Assembly: GCA_944384725.1 (NCBI GenBank)
Contig: CALWUJ010000018.1
Location: forward strand, 1-35,781
Source: an uncultured Agathobaculum sp.
GTDB lineage: Bacteria > Bacillota > Clostridia > Oscillospirales > Butyricicoccaceae
DNA: 35,781 bases
Direction of reading: 5' to 3'
Shown: piece by piece, positions 7,585 to 15,562 of the stretch
Layout: the number at the start of each line of letters is the position of its first letter
How positions within the stretch are numbered: position 1 is the first letter of the stretch
Notes under the pieces: model-generated
Databases searched by the model: none
What the model saw: the letters and a program-made list of their open reading frames with translations, nothing else
What the model was told of the DNA's origin: nothing
Position numbers and translations under genes: made by a program

Positions 7585-9834
7585 ATGAACAATAATACGT
7601 CTCACATTCAGGAATCTACTCCCACACACAATCCGGCAATTTATTCCGGCGTTTCCGAAACGTCTTTACAAGAGCCCGGGATAACCAGCTCACCGGTATC
7701 GCAAAAGCCATCTGTGCAGTGCGGAAGAAAAGTCGAACTTATTCCGAAGGATGACGAGAGTTCGCCACTCCATATTTACCATGCCAAGGAGGTGATAAAG
7801 TATACCATGCGGTATTTCGATCGGCTCTGTGAGAATCGTCATATTCAGCTCGATCGAGATTATTGGCAAAACACATCGGATACACTGCTTAATCCCACAG
7901 TTAATGATCCTTTTGGTTGGATCAAAGTTGTCGGCTGTTACCCAGGATACGGGAAATCGACTTGGATTACCGCCTTTATATTGGCGCTGGTCTACCTTTC
8001 CCTATCTCCGAAATACCAGAAATTAATCCGCTATTTGGGCGGCATCGTTGTTGTCCTGCAAAAGGTCGAAACACTCAATGAAATCATGCAAACGATCGAG
8101 AAGTACTTTCCCGGAAAGAGCAAAGAGGTCATGACACCACTGCAGTCTTGGACGCCATCCGGCCGCGAAGCCGGATATTGTCAGAACCCGCATATCCATT
8201 CTTTTTCGGAATGTCGGGATGGCAATTGCCCCTATGCACCAAATTGTCCACTCATCAAGCTGAATGAATCCGCGCGATATTCTCTCATTATCGGCATGAC
8301 ACAAGCGCGGTTTCAGATGCTATACAAAACAGGGCATTGTATAATTCCGCATACAACGCCAGATGGTGATCTTGCTCGCCGCTTTGTTTTGTTCGATGAG
8401 AAATTGGAGATGCTTCATCGCTCTGTTCTCAACAAGGCGACCATCTGTGATGCCGTGAAGCATATAGAGGAGAATAACGCGCATACAGTCTCAGATCGGA
8501 CGTTGCAAACTCTCTCATCATCCATCTATTATCAGATCGAGCGTCCCTTCTCCACACTGCGCAAGCAGTGCATTCTTCCCGGGGACAAGTCATCAGTTCG
8601 TGACCAACTCTTTGGATTCTGTAGTCTTCGCTCGGAGGAGAGCGCAGAAAAAGCAAACAAGCTCGAACGCCTCCTGCAGCGCATTTCATCGATGTATCCA
8701 TCACTGATAAGCGAACCACTTCAGGATGCTGTCAATGTGATGGTTGCTCTTAACAATCCACAGACCGATTGTCTGTTCTCGAAATTGGATTCTTTCACAA
8801 TCCTGCAAGCTAGTGCGCCCGATCTCCATCTAGGCAACGCGCGTACTATTATCTTTGACGCCACTGCGGGCGTGGATGCCGACTACGATTGGCTGCCGTC
8901 CACAGTCTTTCTTCCCAGTCCTTCCAGGAAACATATCGACCGATTACACATCCATGTTTACGATGACCCACTTGCCAATGTTTCCAAAGCTGCGCTATCA
9001 AAGCCATGGAGGATTCTCGCATTTGCCGACCTGATTGACGAAATCGTCGACACCTATCCAGCTCCGACCTTCCTGTGCACTTACAAAGAATTTTGCACGC
9101 CGCTGTATGCACAGTTATCACCGGATACGATAAAGTATCTGATTTTGACCAAGTAGAAGAGCTTGCCCTATTTTGGGGGCACAAACGGCTCCAATGCGTT
9201 CCGAAACTCCACCAATGTCATTCTGCTCGGTTACCCGCGTCTTTCCCCGCAAGAGTATCTTTTCCGTAGCTACTCCTACGGTAACCGCACGGTTTTTCGA
9301 GAGCAAGCAGAAGAAGCAATTCGGCAGATGTCGGAGCAGGGCGATACCTCTTACCCTCAGGAGAGTGATTATTTGTTACCCATGGTTAAGCAATATGAAG
9401 CACATCATCTTGCTGCCCGAGTTGAGCAGGAACTATATCGCTGTGCAATACGGGATCCCAACGGGACAACAAAAATTCATGTCTTTCTATTTTTTCCGCC
9501 GCGCGATATGCTCGCACTGCTGGAAAATCGACTGAAAGGTTGTCAGATTCAAAACCATGAGTTGCCTTCCTCTTTTTCTCTTCAAAAGGCTCTAAGCCGC
9601 AAGCAAAAAAATGGAGAGACAAAGCTCCAGCGTCTAGACCATTTTTTCGAAGAATGGTCTGGCTCCCCTATTCAGGTAGGTCAACTCCAACAGGAACTTG
9701 CTATGACAGCAGAAGCGTGGCATCATCTATCAAAATCAGACAACTTCCGGGCACTGCTGGAAAAGCATCACGTACAAGCTACGGGACGTGGTAAAAACCG
9801 GAAATATTTCCGGCACGATCCCTCCCGTTTGTAA
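7585..9834 (+). pseudogene. Helicase-like P-loop ATPase with 4-Cys cluster, split by in-frame TAG
   Basis: Two reading blocks, 7585-9156 (523 codons) and 9157-9834, lie in the same frame and are separated only by TAG at 9154-9156. Block one has Walker A GCYPGYGKST (residues 117-126), four cysteines at 199, 210, 215 and 221, and a DE box (VLFDEK, Asp271-Glu272). This order matches Fe-S helicases of the XPD/DinG type. Block two opens with a Gly/Asn-rich segment (YFGGTNGSNAFRNSTNVILL) that looks like a helicase motif IV-VI region rather than a protein start, and it has no ribosome site. A C-to-T change at a CAG codon would explain the stop. The first block could still make a truncated ATPase. 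A weak ribosome site (AAAGGAA) precedes ATG 7585. The biological role is probably replication or maintenance of the element. Confidence 0.7.
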
Positions 9835-9982
9835 GGAAGTCTTCCCTCTGTTCCGCTCTATGTTATTAACAAAATTCGGCCCTTCGACCGTATCCTATCG
9901 ACTTGTGTGATTCATATCTGTCCCGCAATCTTGGTATACCGTTTATGAAGAAACCGGACAATCATGCAATTCAGATACATAC

Positions 9983-9988
9983 TATAAT
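9983..9988 (+). promoter_or_regulatory. Candidate -10 element upstream of the excisionase region
   Basis: A perfect TATAAT lies in an AT-rich stretch 67 bases before the next ATG that has a good ribosome site; the -35 is not convincing. Inverted repeats TGTAGA (9990-9995) and TCTACA (10017-10022) follow and could bind a regulator. The gap 9835-10054 otherwise holds no gene. Confidence 0.35.
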
Positions 9989-10054
9989 TGTAGATATTAT
10001 ATCAAGAGATGTTCTGTCTACATCACCGGATCAATTGCCAAGGAGGCCTATTCT

Positions 10055-10345
10055 ATGAACCCGAACGTCCTGTTACTTGTCCTATCTTCTATGACAGGCG
10101 AGCTACTTCTACCGCTGAGCAACGACAATAATCGCACAACAGACATGAAATCCCCATTTCTGCCGATATTACTTGTAATTACGCCAATCCTTCCCCATTT
10201 CGGAGGAGGGAGGCGCCATGCAACATTCACCTATTACGCACGTCTCCCGACTTTTCTCATAGGCATATACGAAAGCCTTGATTGGAAACTACACAGAGAG
10301 GTCCATCATTCACCACACCGTCCAGATCATCATACGGACACTTAA
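10055..10345 (+). CDS. Hypothetical 96-residue protein upstream of excisionase
   Basis: An excellent ribosome site (AAGGAGG, eight bases upstream) supports ATG 10055. The product has a hydrophobic N-terminal half (NVLLLVLSSM, then FLPILLVITPILPHF) and a His-rich tail that does not look like a folded domain. It could be a small membrane peptide or a leader frame for the excisionase gene, which begins 13 bases after its stop. I recognise no family. Confidence 0.35.
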   Translation: MNPNVLLLVLSSMTGELLLPLSNDNNRTTDMKSPFLPILLVITPILPHFGGGRRHATFTYYARLPTFLIGIYESLDWKLHREVHHSPHRPDHHTDT

Positions 10346-10358
10346 AGGAGGTTTCACC

Positions 10359-10547
10359 ATGGAACAACTTACTTATAGCGCATCTGATATTTCCCAGCTG
10401 CTTGGTGTTAGCATCAGCGCAGCCTACAATCTCTTCCACCGAGAAGATTTCCCGACCTTAAAGATCGGAACACGCCTTTTCGTGCTGAAGGATAAATTTC
10501 ATCAATGGCTGTCTGAGCACAGCGAACCAGGGCAATTCCCCAGCTGA
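10359..10547 (+). CDS. Excisionase-like helix-turn-helix protein
   Basis: ATG 10359 follows AAAGGAGG; the 62-residue product fits the small MerR/AlpA-like HTH proteins that act as excisionases. TYSASDISQLLGVSISAAYNL is the recognition HTH, and the wing DFPTLKIGTRLFVLKDKFHQWL is typical of the family. It lies just upstream of the integrase, the normal place for Xis, and is separated from it by an intrinsic terminator. Together with the integrase it would direct excision of the element. A purely regulatory role is possible. Confidence 0.8.
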   Translation: MEQLTYSASDISQLLGVSISAAYNLFHREDFPTLKIGTRLFVLKDKFHQWLSEHSEPGQFPS

Positions 10548-10555
10548 CTTTTGTC

Positions 10556-10584
10556 AAGCGGCCCATTTCCACGGGCCGCTTTTT
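10556..10584 (+). terminator. Intrinsic terminator between excisionase and integrase
   Basis: A 9-bp stem (10556-10564 with 10573-10581), an 8-base loop and a T-run lie in the gap before the integrase gene, so integrase expression may need its own promoter or readthrough. Confidence 0.8.
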
Positions 10585-10618
10585 CATATTAATTATAGAC
10601 AAGGAGCGTGTCATTCTT

Positions 10619-11797
10619 ATGGCCAGAAAAAATTCACATCGCGAGGCCGGCAGCGGCAGCATCGTTTTGCGCAAGGATGGTCGGTGGCAGGGCCAATTCT
10701 GCAATGGTCGTGATCCCAAAACCGGCAAACTACGGCGGCATACGATTTATGGTAAGACACAAAAGGAAGTTGCCACCAAGCTTCGCGCTGCAACAGCGTC
10801 CATTGATCGCGGCACCTTTCAAGAACCGTCCAAAATCACACTCAGCGAATATGCGAAGGAGTATACCAAAAACTATCTGACTGCGTTATCTCCGTATACA
10901 CGGGAATCGTATCGCATTGCGCTGGACAAGCATATCCTGCCTACGCTTGGTGAATACACCTTAACGCAACTCAGTCACCGTCAGGTGCAGGCCTTTGTAT
11001 CGTCTCTCGGTACAAATGGCAAGCATCTTTCTCCTAAGACAATCCGCAATATTCACGGTGTTCTGCATAGCATGTTGGATGCTGCTGTGCGGGATGAGAT
11101 CTTGCTGCGGAATGTTTCCGATCGCTGTTCGCTTCCGCATGTAGTACAGAAACAGATTCGGGCAATTTCCTCCGCTGAACTCGCGACGTTTCTGGATGCC
11201 ATTGCCGATGAACCCTTCCGCAACATTTTCTTTGTGGACATCTTCTCTGGCTTACGACAGGCCGAAATTCTCGGACTTCGCTGGCCGGATATTGACTGGG
11301 CCAATCATTGCATCTACATACGCCAGCAACTGCAGCAGAACCAGAACAAAGGTGATTTCAGCTATTACCTTGCGCCGCCCAAAGAGGGAAAAGAGCGCTG
11401 CGTTGTACTTGCAGAGAGTACGATGCAGGTACTGAGGGAACAGCAGCAGCGCCAGCACCAGATAGAGCTCATCGCACAACCGGTGTGGGATAATCAATGG
11501 GACCTGGTCTTTACCAACGACTTTGGCAAACCACTCAATCGTCGCACGGTATATAAACATCTCAAGCGGGTCCTGCGCTCTTGTGGTCTTGGAGACTGCT
11601 CTTTTCATTCTCTGCGTCACTCTTTTGCTACGATCTCGCTGGAGAACGGTGACGATATCAAGACGGTGCAAGCTAATCTCGGTCATTACGCAGCTTCCTT
11701 CACCCTCAAAACTTATGCGCACGTCACGAATCAGATGCAGCAAAAAAGCGCAGAGCGAATGGATGAGCTGATACGCTCTATTCAGCAATCCAAATAA
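10619..11797 (+). CDS. Tyrosine site-specific integrase
   Basis: The 392-residue protein has the three-part layout of element integrases. An N-terminal AP2-like arm-binding segment (RWQGQFCNGRDPKTGK) comes first, then a SAM-like core-binding domain (about residues 75-165), then the catalytic domain. Catalytic residues are visible: Arg213 in SGLRQAEILGL, His330 and Arg333 in HSLRHSFA, His356 in LGHYAASF, and the nucleophile Tyr366 in LKTYAH; Lys in PPKEGKER is the likely beta-hairpin lysine. All are intact, so the enzyme should be active. The family is Tn916/phage-like. The nearby tRNA-Ser gene is the likely target. ATG 10619 is somewhat far from its AAGGAG. Confidence 0.95.
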   Translation: MARKNSHREAGSGSIVLRKDGRWQGQFCNGRDPKTGKLRRHTIYGKTQKEVATKLRAATASIDRGTFQEPSKITLSEYAKEYTKNYLTALSPYTRESYRIALDKHILPTLGEYTLTQLSHRQVQAFVSSLGTNGKHLSPKTIRNIHGVLHSMLDAAVRDEILLRNVSDRCSLPHVVQKQIRAISSAELATFLDAIADEPFRNIFFVDIFSGLRQAEILGLRWPDIDWANHCIYIRQQLQQNQNKGDFSYYLAPPKEGKERCVVLAESTMQVLREQQQRQHQIELIAQPVWDNQWDLVFTNDFGKPLNRRTVYKHLKRVLRSCGLGDCSFHSLRHSFATISLENGDDIKTVQANLGHYAASFTLKTYAHVTNQMQQKSAERMDELIRSIQQSK

Positions 11798-11823
11798 CCG
11801 CCACACGGAATTAAGATATATCC

Positions 11824-11856
11824 TCTCAGAAGACAGCTATACGCTGTCTTCTGAGA
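11824..11856. terminator. Bidirectional terminator between integrase and HipA-like gene
   Basis: A perfect 14-bp stem (11824-11837 with 11843-11856) with a 5-base loop and T-rich flank separates two convergent genes. Confidence 0.85.
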
Positions 11857-11898
11857 TTTTCTATTTTCCGGGTTCTTTTCCTGCTTCTCTACGCTTTC

Positions 11899-12981
11899 CT
11901 AGATCAACTTGTGTATCTGATCATTGACGATTGCGCTCAGTTTTTCCAGCCGATGAGCTTCCACCGAAATCGTGGGGTGCTCTGCGAACCGAAAGCCTTC
12001 CAGATTCCGCAGATCACTGCGAATTTCGTCTGTCATCAACCCTTTTGCAACCGTCACAAAGTCGGTTCCAAGGCGTGGCGCCAGATGCGCCAGATAACGC
12101 TCTGCATGATCGAGTTGATCCGCATCCAGATCAAATAGCAGGCTGCGGTTGTGATCGAACACTGGCGCCATACCGTGCAGTTTCATATTGGACGTATCAA
12201 ACAGAACCCCGAAGTTTCCCAGATGACGATCCACATTGAAAATGACCGCATCCAAAACCAGCATCCGTCGGAATGCATCCCCGCTGCCGATCGATTCAAA
12301 ATAGCGCAGCAATCCGGCAATAGTGCGTTCTTTTCCGACGACTGCAGAGGCCTTAGCCATTCCGATATGCGCTGAAGTAAACAACGGGCACACCGACACT
12401 AATCGCCCATGATGGAATCGCATCTCATACGGAACTGCCGCATGACAAAGAACACCAGATAGCTGTGCCGCCAGAAATTCCGACAGCGGCTCCAACTCAT
12501 AGGTCGCACTGCCTGCCTTATACAGAAAGATTCCATCGTGTTCTCGCTTCCAACACTTCGCATAATAGCCATCCGTGCCAAACTCTGGCGAAGTGGAAGA
12601 AAGATCACTTTCACTCAGGGACCCGTTCAATGCAGCTTCCGCGATGATCTCATCAAAATCATTGTCATACAAGGACACATCTGCCCACCGCAGATCCGAT
12701 CCTATCTCTTTGACCCAAAACGTATCATTCAGGGACAGAGCATGGCTTACCTGCAAAAATCCATCCAGTTGTCGGCAGCCATATTGCTCTAATAGTTGCT
12801 CAATATGTTTCCGATGTTTGGGCGCACGACGTCCTTCCAAAAAGCTTTGCAAATCAAGATAGCCGATAGGACGAAGGTCAGAAAGCCACACCTTCTCCTG
12901 CACCAGTATCTCCCCGTACTCATCTTCATGACTGGAAAATTCCAGAATCGGAACATCCTGATTGCATAAGAGCCAATCCAT
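11899..12981 (-). CDS. HipA-like protein kinase, no HipB partner
   Basis: I chose ATG 12981 (MDWLLC), which has GAGGAG seven bases upstream; earlier in-frame Mets are too close to it. The 360-residue protein shows HipA/CtkA-type kinase features: SPEFGTDGYYAKCWK as a nucleotide-gating loop, IFLYKAG with the ATP-binding Lys155, FNVDRHLGNFGV with catalytic Asp251 and Asn256, and VFDHNRS with metal-binding Asp276. In this family the kinase phosphorylates a cellular protein, such as a tRNA synthetase in HipA, and can cause growth arrest. HipA toxins normally follow a HipB antitoxin gene; none is seen here. It lies between integrase and tRNA, so it travels with the element. It lacks the full HipA N-terminal subdomain and is closest to stand-alone HipA-like kinases. 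Confidence 0.8.
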   Translation of the reverse strand: MDWLLCNQDVPILEFSSHEDEYGEILVQEKVWLSDLRPIGYLDLQSFLEGRRAPKHRKHIEQLLEQYGCRQLDGFLQVSHALSLNDTFWVKEIGSDLRWADVSLYDNDFDEIIAEAALNGSLSESDLSSTSPEFGTDGYYAKCWKREHDGIFLYKAGSATYELEPLSEFLAAQLSGVLCHAAVPYEMRFHHGRLVSVCPLFTSAHIGMAKASAVVGKERTIAGLLRYFESIGSGDAFRRMLVLDAVIFNVDRHLGNFGVLFDTSNMKLHGMAPVFDHNRSLLFDLDADQLDHAERYLAHLAPRLGTDFVTVAKGLMTDEIRSDLRNLEGFRFAEHPTISVEAHRLEKLSAIVNDQIHKLI

Positions 12982-13015
12982 CTTCATTCTCCTCATGCCC
13001 CAGTTTCTTGCATTT

Positions 13016-13021
13016 ATTATA
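13016..13021 (-). promoter_or_regulatory. Candidate -10 of the HipA-like gene
   Basis: A perfect TATAAT on the minus strand lies 34 bases before the chosen start; the -35 is poor. The rest of 12982-13156 is AT-rich, without a gene. Confidence 0.4.
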
Positions 13022-13086
13022 TCATATCAATCTTTTCTCTGTGTGATTATTTTCAGAATCTCGATATATATCCGCAAATTCACCAA

Positions 13087-13106
13087 TGCTGTCAGAATTG
13101 CTGTCA
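13087..13106. repeat. Two direct TGCTGTCA repeats, period 12
   Basis: TGCTGTCA occurs at 13087-13094 and 13099-13106, between the integrase module and the tRNA 3' end. Short direct repeats here could be arm-type integrase sites. That is inference; no protein binding is shown by the sequence. Confidence 0.35.
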
Positions 13107-13156
13107 AAAATATTACCCAGAACTTCTCGAGCCAAAAAACTCCGAAATTGAAAAGA

Positions 13157-13189
13157 AAAAGCACTGAAACGCGATGTTTCAGTGCTTTT
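13157..13189 (-). terminator. Terminator of tRNA-Ser
   Basis: A perfect 14-bp stem (13157-13170 with 13176-13189) and 5-base loop lie three bases past the tRNA 3' end; on the minus strand a T-rich tract follows. Confidence 0.85.
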
Positions 13190-13192
13190 ATC

Positions 13193-13283
13193 TGGCGGAG
13201 AGTCAGGGATTTGAACCCTGGAGACGCTCATCACGCCTACACGATTTCCAATCGTGCGCCTTCGACCACTCAGCCAACTCTCC
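13193..13283 (-). tRNA. tRNA-Ser (anticodon GGA)
   Basis: On the minus strand a 7-bp acceptor stem starting GGAGAGT closes with ACTCTCC-G-CCA. The D arm (GGCTGAGTGGTCGAAGGC) and anticodon arm (CACGA-TTGGAAA-TCGTG, anticodon GGA) follow, then a long variable arm typical of tRNA-Ser, and GGTTCAAATCC as the T arm. The CCA end is encoded. tRNA-Ser genes are frequent integrase targets, and the integrase module lies just beyond its 3' end. I could not find a second copy of the tRNA 3' end in 1-13192, so the far element boundary lies outside the window or the att site is elsewhere. Confidence 0.95.
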
Positions 13284-13317
13284 AGATATTGAATTGTTCC
13301 CGCAAAGGACAAGAGAT

Positions 13318-13346
13318 ATTATACTCGACAATTTCCAATCCGTCAA
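13318..13346 (-). promoter_or_regulatory. Strong sigma-A promoter of tRNA-Ser
   Basis: On the minus strand TTGACG (13346-13341), a 17-base spacer and TATAAT (13323-13318) precede the tRNA by 34 bases. Confidence 0.85.
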
Positions 13347-13398
13347 GTGTTTTTTCCATTTTTCTTTTCTTTTAACGAAAAATTTCTTTCTTCTCAAA

Positions 13399-13431
13399 AA
13401 TACGCCCTGCACCTTCGGCGCAGGGCGTATT
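13399..13431 (-). terminator. Terminator of the liv operon / kinase gene
   Basis: A perfect 12-bp stem (13399-13410 with 13420-13431) directly follows the kinase stop codon; on the minus strand a short T-run follows. Confidence 0.8.
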
Positions 13432-13435
13432 GCTT

Positions 13436-14062
13436 TTACTTCTGGAACTGCGACCGCACTTCCATATACTGTATGATTTCCTCAACTACGCCATCAAAGC
13501 CCAGCACGCCGCTATTGAGCGAGATGTCATAATTGCGTGCATCATACCAGTCATGTCCGGTGTGATGTTTATAGTATTTTGCACGGTACTCGTCGATCTC
13601 CGCAATCTTGCGCACGACCTCTTCCTCCGGCAGGGAGTCCACTTTCATCGCCTGCTCCAAGCAGAAATCCGCATCCGCATGCACAAACACGCGCACCACA
13701 TCCGGGCGGTCTTTCAATACATAGTCCGCGCAGCGTCCGATCAGCACACACGGACCCTGATCGGCCAGCTGGCGGATAATCTTTGCCTGATAGTCAAACA
13801 GCGCATCATCCCGCAGGTATGCCTTGGATGAATCGTTCGGCAGCGGCAGATTGCCTTTATAACGGCTCTTCAGTCGGGTAATCAGATCGGGTTTGAGGCG
13901 TTCGTCCGTGAAAAGCACGGCATTGATGCCGCTGTCCTCGGAAGCCATCGTGATGATCTCGCGGTTGTAAAACGGGATATGCAGCCGGTCGGACAGCATT
14001 TTGCCAACCGTCTTGCCGCCCGAGCCATACTGGCGGGCGATGGTGATAATATACGGCTTCAT
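13436..14062 (-). CDS. Cytidylate-kinase-like P-loop protein
   Basis: The 208-residue protein begins with a beta strand and P-loop, ITIARQYGSGGKTVGKML, as in the cytidylate kinase-like family (distinct from canonical Cmk). VLIGRCADYVL and a later lid region (Arg/Tyr-rich YRAKYYKHHTGHDW) also fit. Members are predicted to phosphorylate a nucleotide or another small molecule; the substrate is not established. The gene lies 12 bases after livF on the same strand and before a terminator, so it is probably the last gene of the liv operon. The link to amino acid transport is unexplained. Confidence 0.8.
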   Translation of the reverse strand: MKPYIITIARQYGSGGKTVGKMLSDRLHIPFYNREIITMASEDSGINAVLFTDERLKPDLITRLKSRYKGNLPLPNDSSKAYLRDDALFDYQAKIIRQLADQGPCVLIGRCADYVLKDRPDVVRVFVHADADFCLEQAMKVDSLPEEEVVRKIAEIDEYRAKYYKHHTGHDWYDARNYDISLNSGVLGFDGVVEEIIQYMEVRSQFQK

Positions 14063-14074
14063 ACATTTTCCCCC

Positions 14075-14782
14075 TTATTCACCCAGATATGCCTTTTTGA
14101 TTCCATCATCATTCAGCAGGTCAGACGCCTTGCCCGTTTTGACGATTTTACCGGTCTCCAGCACATAGGCGCGGTCGGAAATCGAAAGCGCCTTTTTTGC
14201 ATTCTGTTCGACCAGCAGCACAGTCGTGCCCGCCGCCGAAACCTCCTGAATGATCTTGAACACCTCACCGACAAACAGCGGGGACAGACCCATCGATGGC
14301 TCATCCAGCAGCAAAATGCGCGGCTTTGCCATCAGCGCACGGCCCATCGCCAGCATCTGCTGCTCGCCGCCGGACAGCGTGCCCGCGGGCTGGTTCTTTC
14401 GCTCTTCCAAACGCGGAAAACGCTTATATACATCAGCAAGCGACGCTTCGATTTCGCTCTTCGGACGGGTATAGGCACCCATCTTGAGATTTTCGCGCAC
14501 GGTCAGCCCAGAAAACACACGGCGGCCTTCCGGCACGTGGCTCATGCCCAGACGAACGATCTCATGTCCGGGCTTTTTCGTGATATCCTTGCCTTCAAAT
14601 GTCACCGTGCCGCCCTTGGATGGCAGCAGTCCGGTAATCGTATGCAGCGTTGTGGTCTTGCCTGCGCCGTTCGCACCGATCAGCGCGACGACTTCCCCCT
14701 CATTTACCTCGAAGGAAACGTCGCGCAGCGCGTGAATCAGGCCGTAATATACGTTAATATCCTTGACTTCCAGCATTGCCAT
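14075..14782 (-). CDS. livF: Branched-chain amino acid ABC transporter ATPase LivF
   Basis: The 235-residue ATPase has Walker A GANGAGKTT (36-44), the signature LSGGEQQML, Walker B ILLLDEPSMGLSP and the H-loop region LLVEQNAKKAL. VEQNA at this position is typical of LivF, where the usual His is replaced. It pairs with LivG to drive uptake of Leu/Ile/Val or a related amino acid through LivH/LivM. The ribosome site AAAGGAGG precedes the start. The gene follows livG by 19 bases in one operon with livK, H and M. The exact substrate could differ, because the family also includes urea and amide transporters. Confidence 0.93.
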   Translation of the reverse strand: MAMLEVKDINVYYGLIHALRDVSFEVNEGEVVALIGANGAGKTTTLHTITGLLPSKGGTVTFEGKDITKKPGHEIVRLGMSHVPEGRRVFSGLTVRENLKMGAYTRPKSEIEASLADVYKRFPRLEERKNQPAGTLSGGEQQMLAMGRALMAKPRILLLDEPSMGLSPLFVGEVFKIIQEVSAAGTTVLLVEQNAKKALSISDRAYVLETGKIVKTGKASDLLNDDGIKKAYLGE

Positions 14783-14801
14783 TGGTTGGTTTCCTCCTTT
14801 C

Positions 14802-15560
14802 TTATTCGCCGAGGTAGGCCGTGACGACCTCCGGATTGCTCAGCACTTCGCTCGGCGTGCCCTCGGCCAGCAACCGGCCGAAATTGAGCACATACAGGTA
14901 TTCACAGATACCCGAAACCAGCTTCATATCATGCTCGATCAGCAGCACGGTCACGCCGAACTTTTTGCGCACCAGCTCGATCGTCTCCATCAGTTCTTCG
15001 GTCTCGTTCGGGTTCATGCCTGCCGCCGGCTCATCGAGCAGCAGCAGCTTGGGATCGGTCGCCAGTGCGCGCGCGATCTCCAGCTTGCGCTGCTTGCCGT
15101 AAGGCAGATTAGCCGCCTTATAATCCACAACACTTTCCAGCCCAAACACTTCCAGCAGCTCCATCGCGCGTCCATCCATCGCGCGCTCCTTCTTGCGATA
15201 GGAGCCAAGGTGCAGCAGGCTTTCCGCAAGCGTATAGGTGATCTCATTGTGCAAGCCAGTTTTGACATTGTCCAGCACAGACAGGTTGGAGAACAGTCGG
15301 ATGTTCTGGAACGTGCGCGCGACACCCATTTTGCAGATATCGTGCGGCTTTTTGCCGATCAGGTTCTGTCCATCCAGACGGATACCGCCGTCTGTCGGGC
15401 GGTACACACCGGTCAGCATGTTGAACACGGTCGTCTTGCCCGCGCCGTTCGGCCCGATCAGACCAACCAATCCGCCCTCTTCGATTTTCATGCTCAGCTC
15501 ATCGACGGCGCGCAGACCGCCGAAGGAAATGCCCAGCGAGGTAACTTCCAGCATCGCCAT
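14802..15560 (-). CDS. livG: Branched-chain amino acid ABC transporter ATPase LivG
   Basis: The 252-residue ATPase carries Walker A GPNGAGKTT, the LivG-type signature LPYGKQRKLEIARAL, Walker B LLLLDEPAAGMNP and the H-loop IEHDM. The YGKQR form of the signature distinguishes LivG from LivF. The start overlaps no other gene, but its ribosome site lies inside the last codons of livM, two bases upstream, so translation is coupled. It forms the ATPase pair with LivF on the cytoplasmic face of the LivHM permease. Confidence 0.93.
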   Translation of the reverse strand: MAMLEVTSLGISFGGLRAVDELSMKIEEGGLVGLIGPNGAGKTTVFNMLTGVYRPTDGGIRLDGQNLIGKKPHDICKMGVARTFQNIRLFSNLSVLDNVKTGLHNEITYTLAESLLHLGSYRKKERAMDGRAMELLEVFGLESVVDYKAANLPYGKQRKLEIARALATDPKLLLLDEPAAGMNPNETEELMETIELVRKKFGVTVLLIEHDMKLVSGICEYLYVLNFGRLLAEGTPSEVLSNPEVVTAYLGE

Positions 15561-15562
15561 GG

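Noticed and set aside
9154-9156. TAG read as pyrrolysine
   Set aside because: No Pyl-type methyltransferase context or pyl genes are visible; a nonsense mutation is simpler.
1-13192. Left attachment copy of the tRNA-Ser 3' end
   Set aside because: I looked for a second copy of the sequence starting at 13193 and did not see one by eye.
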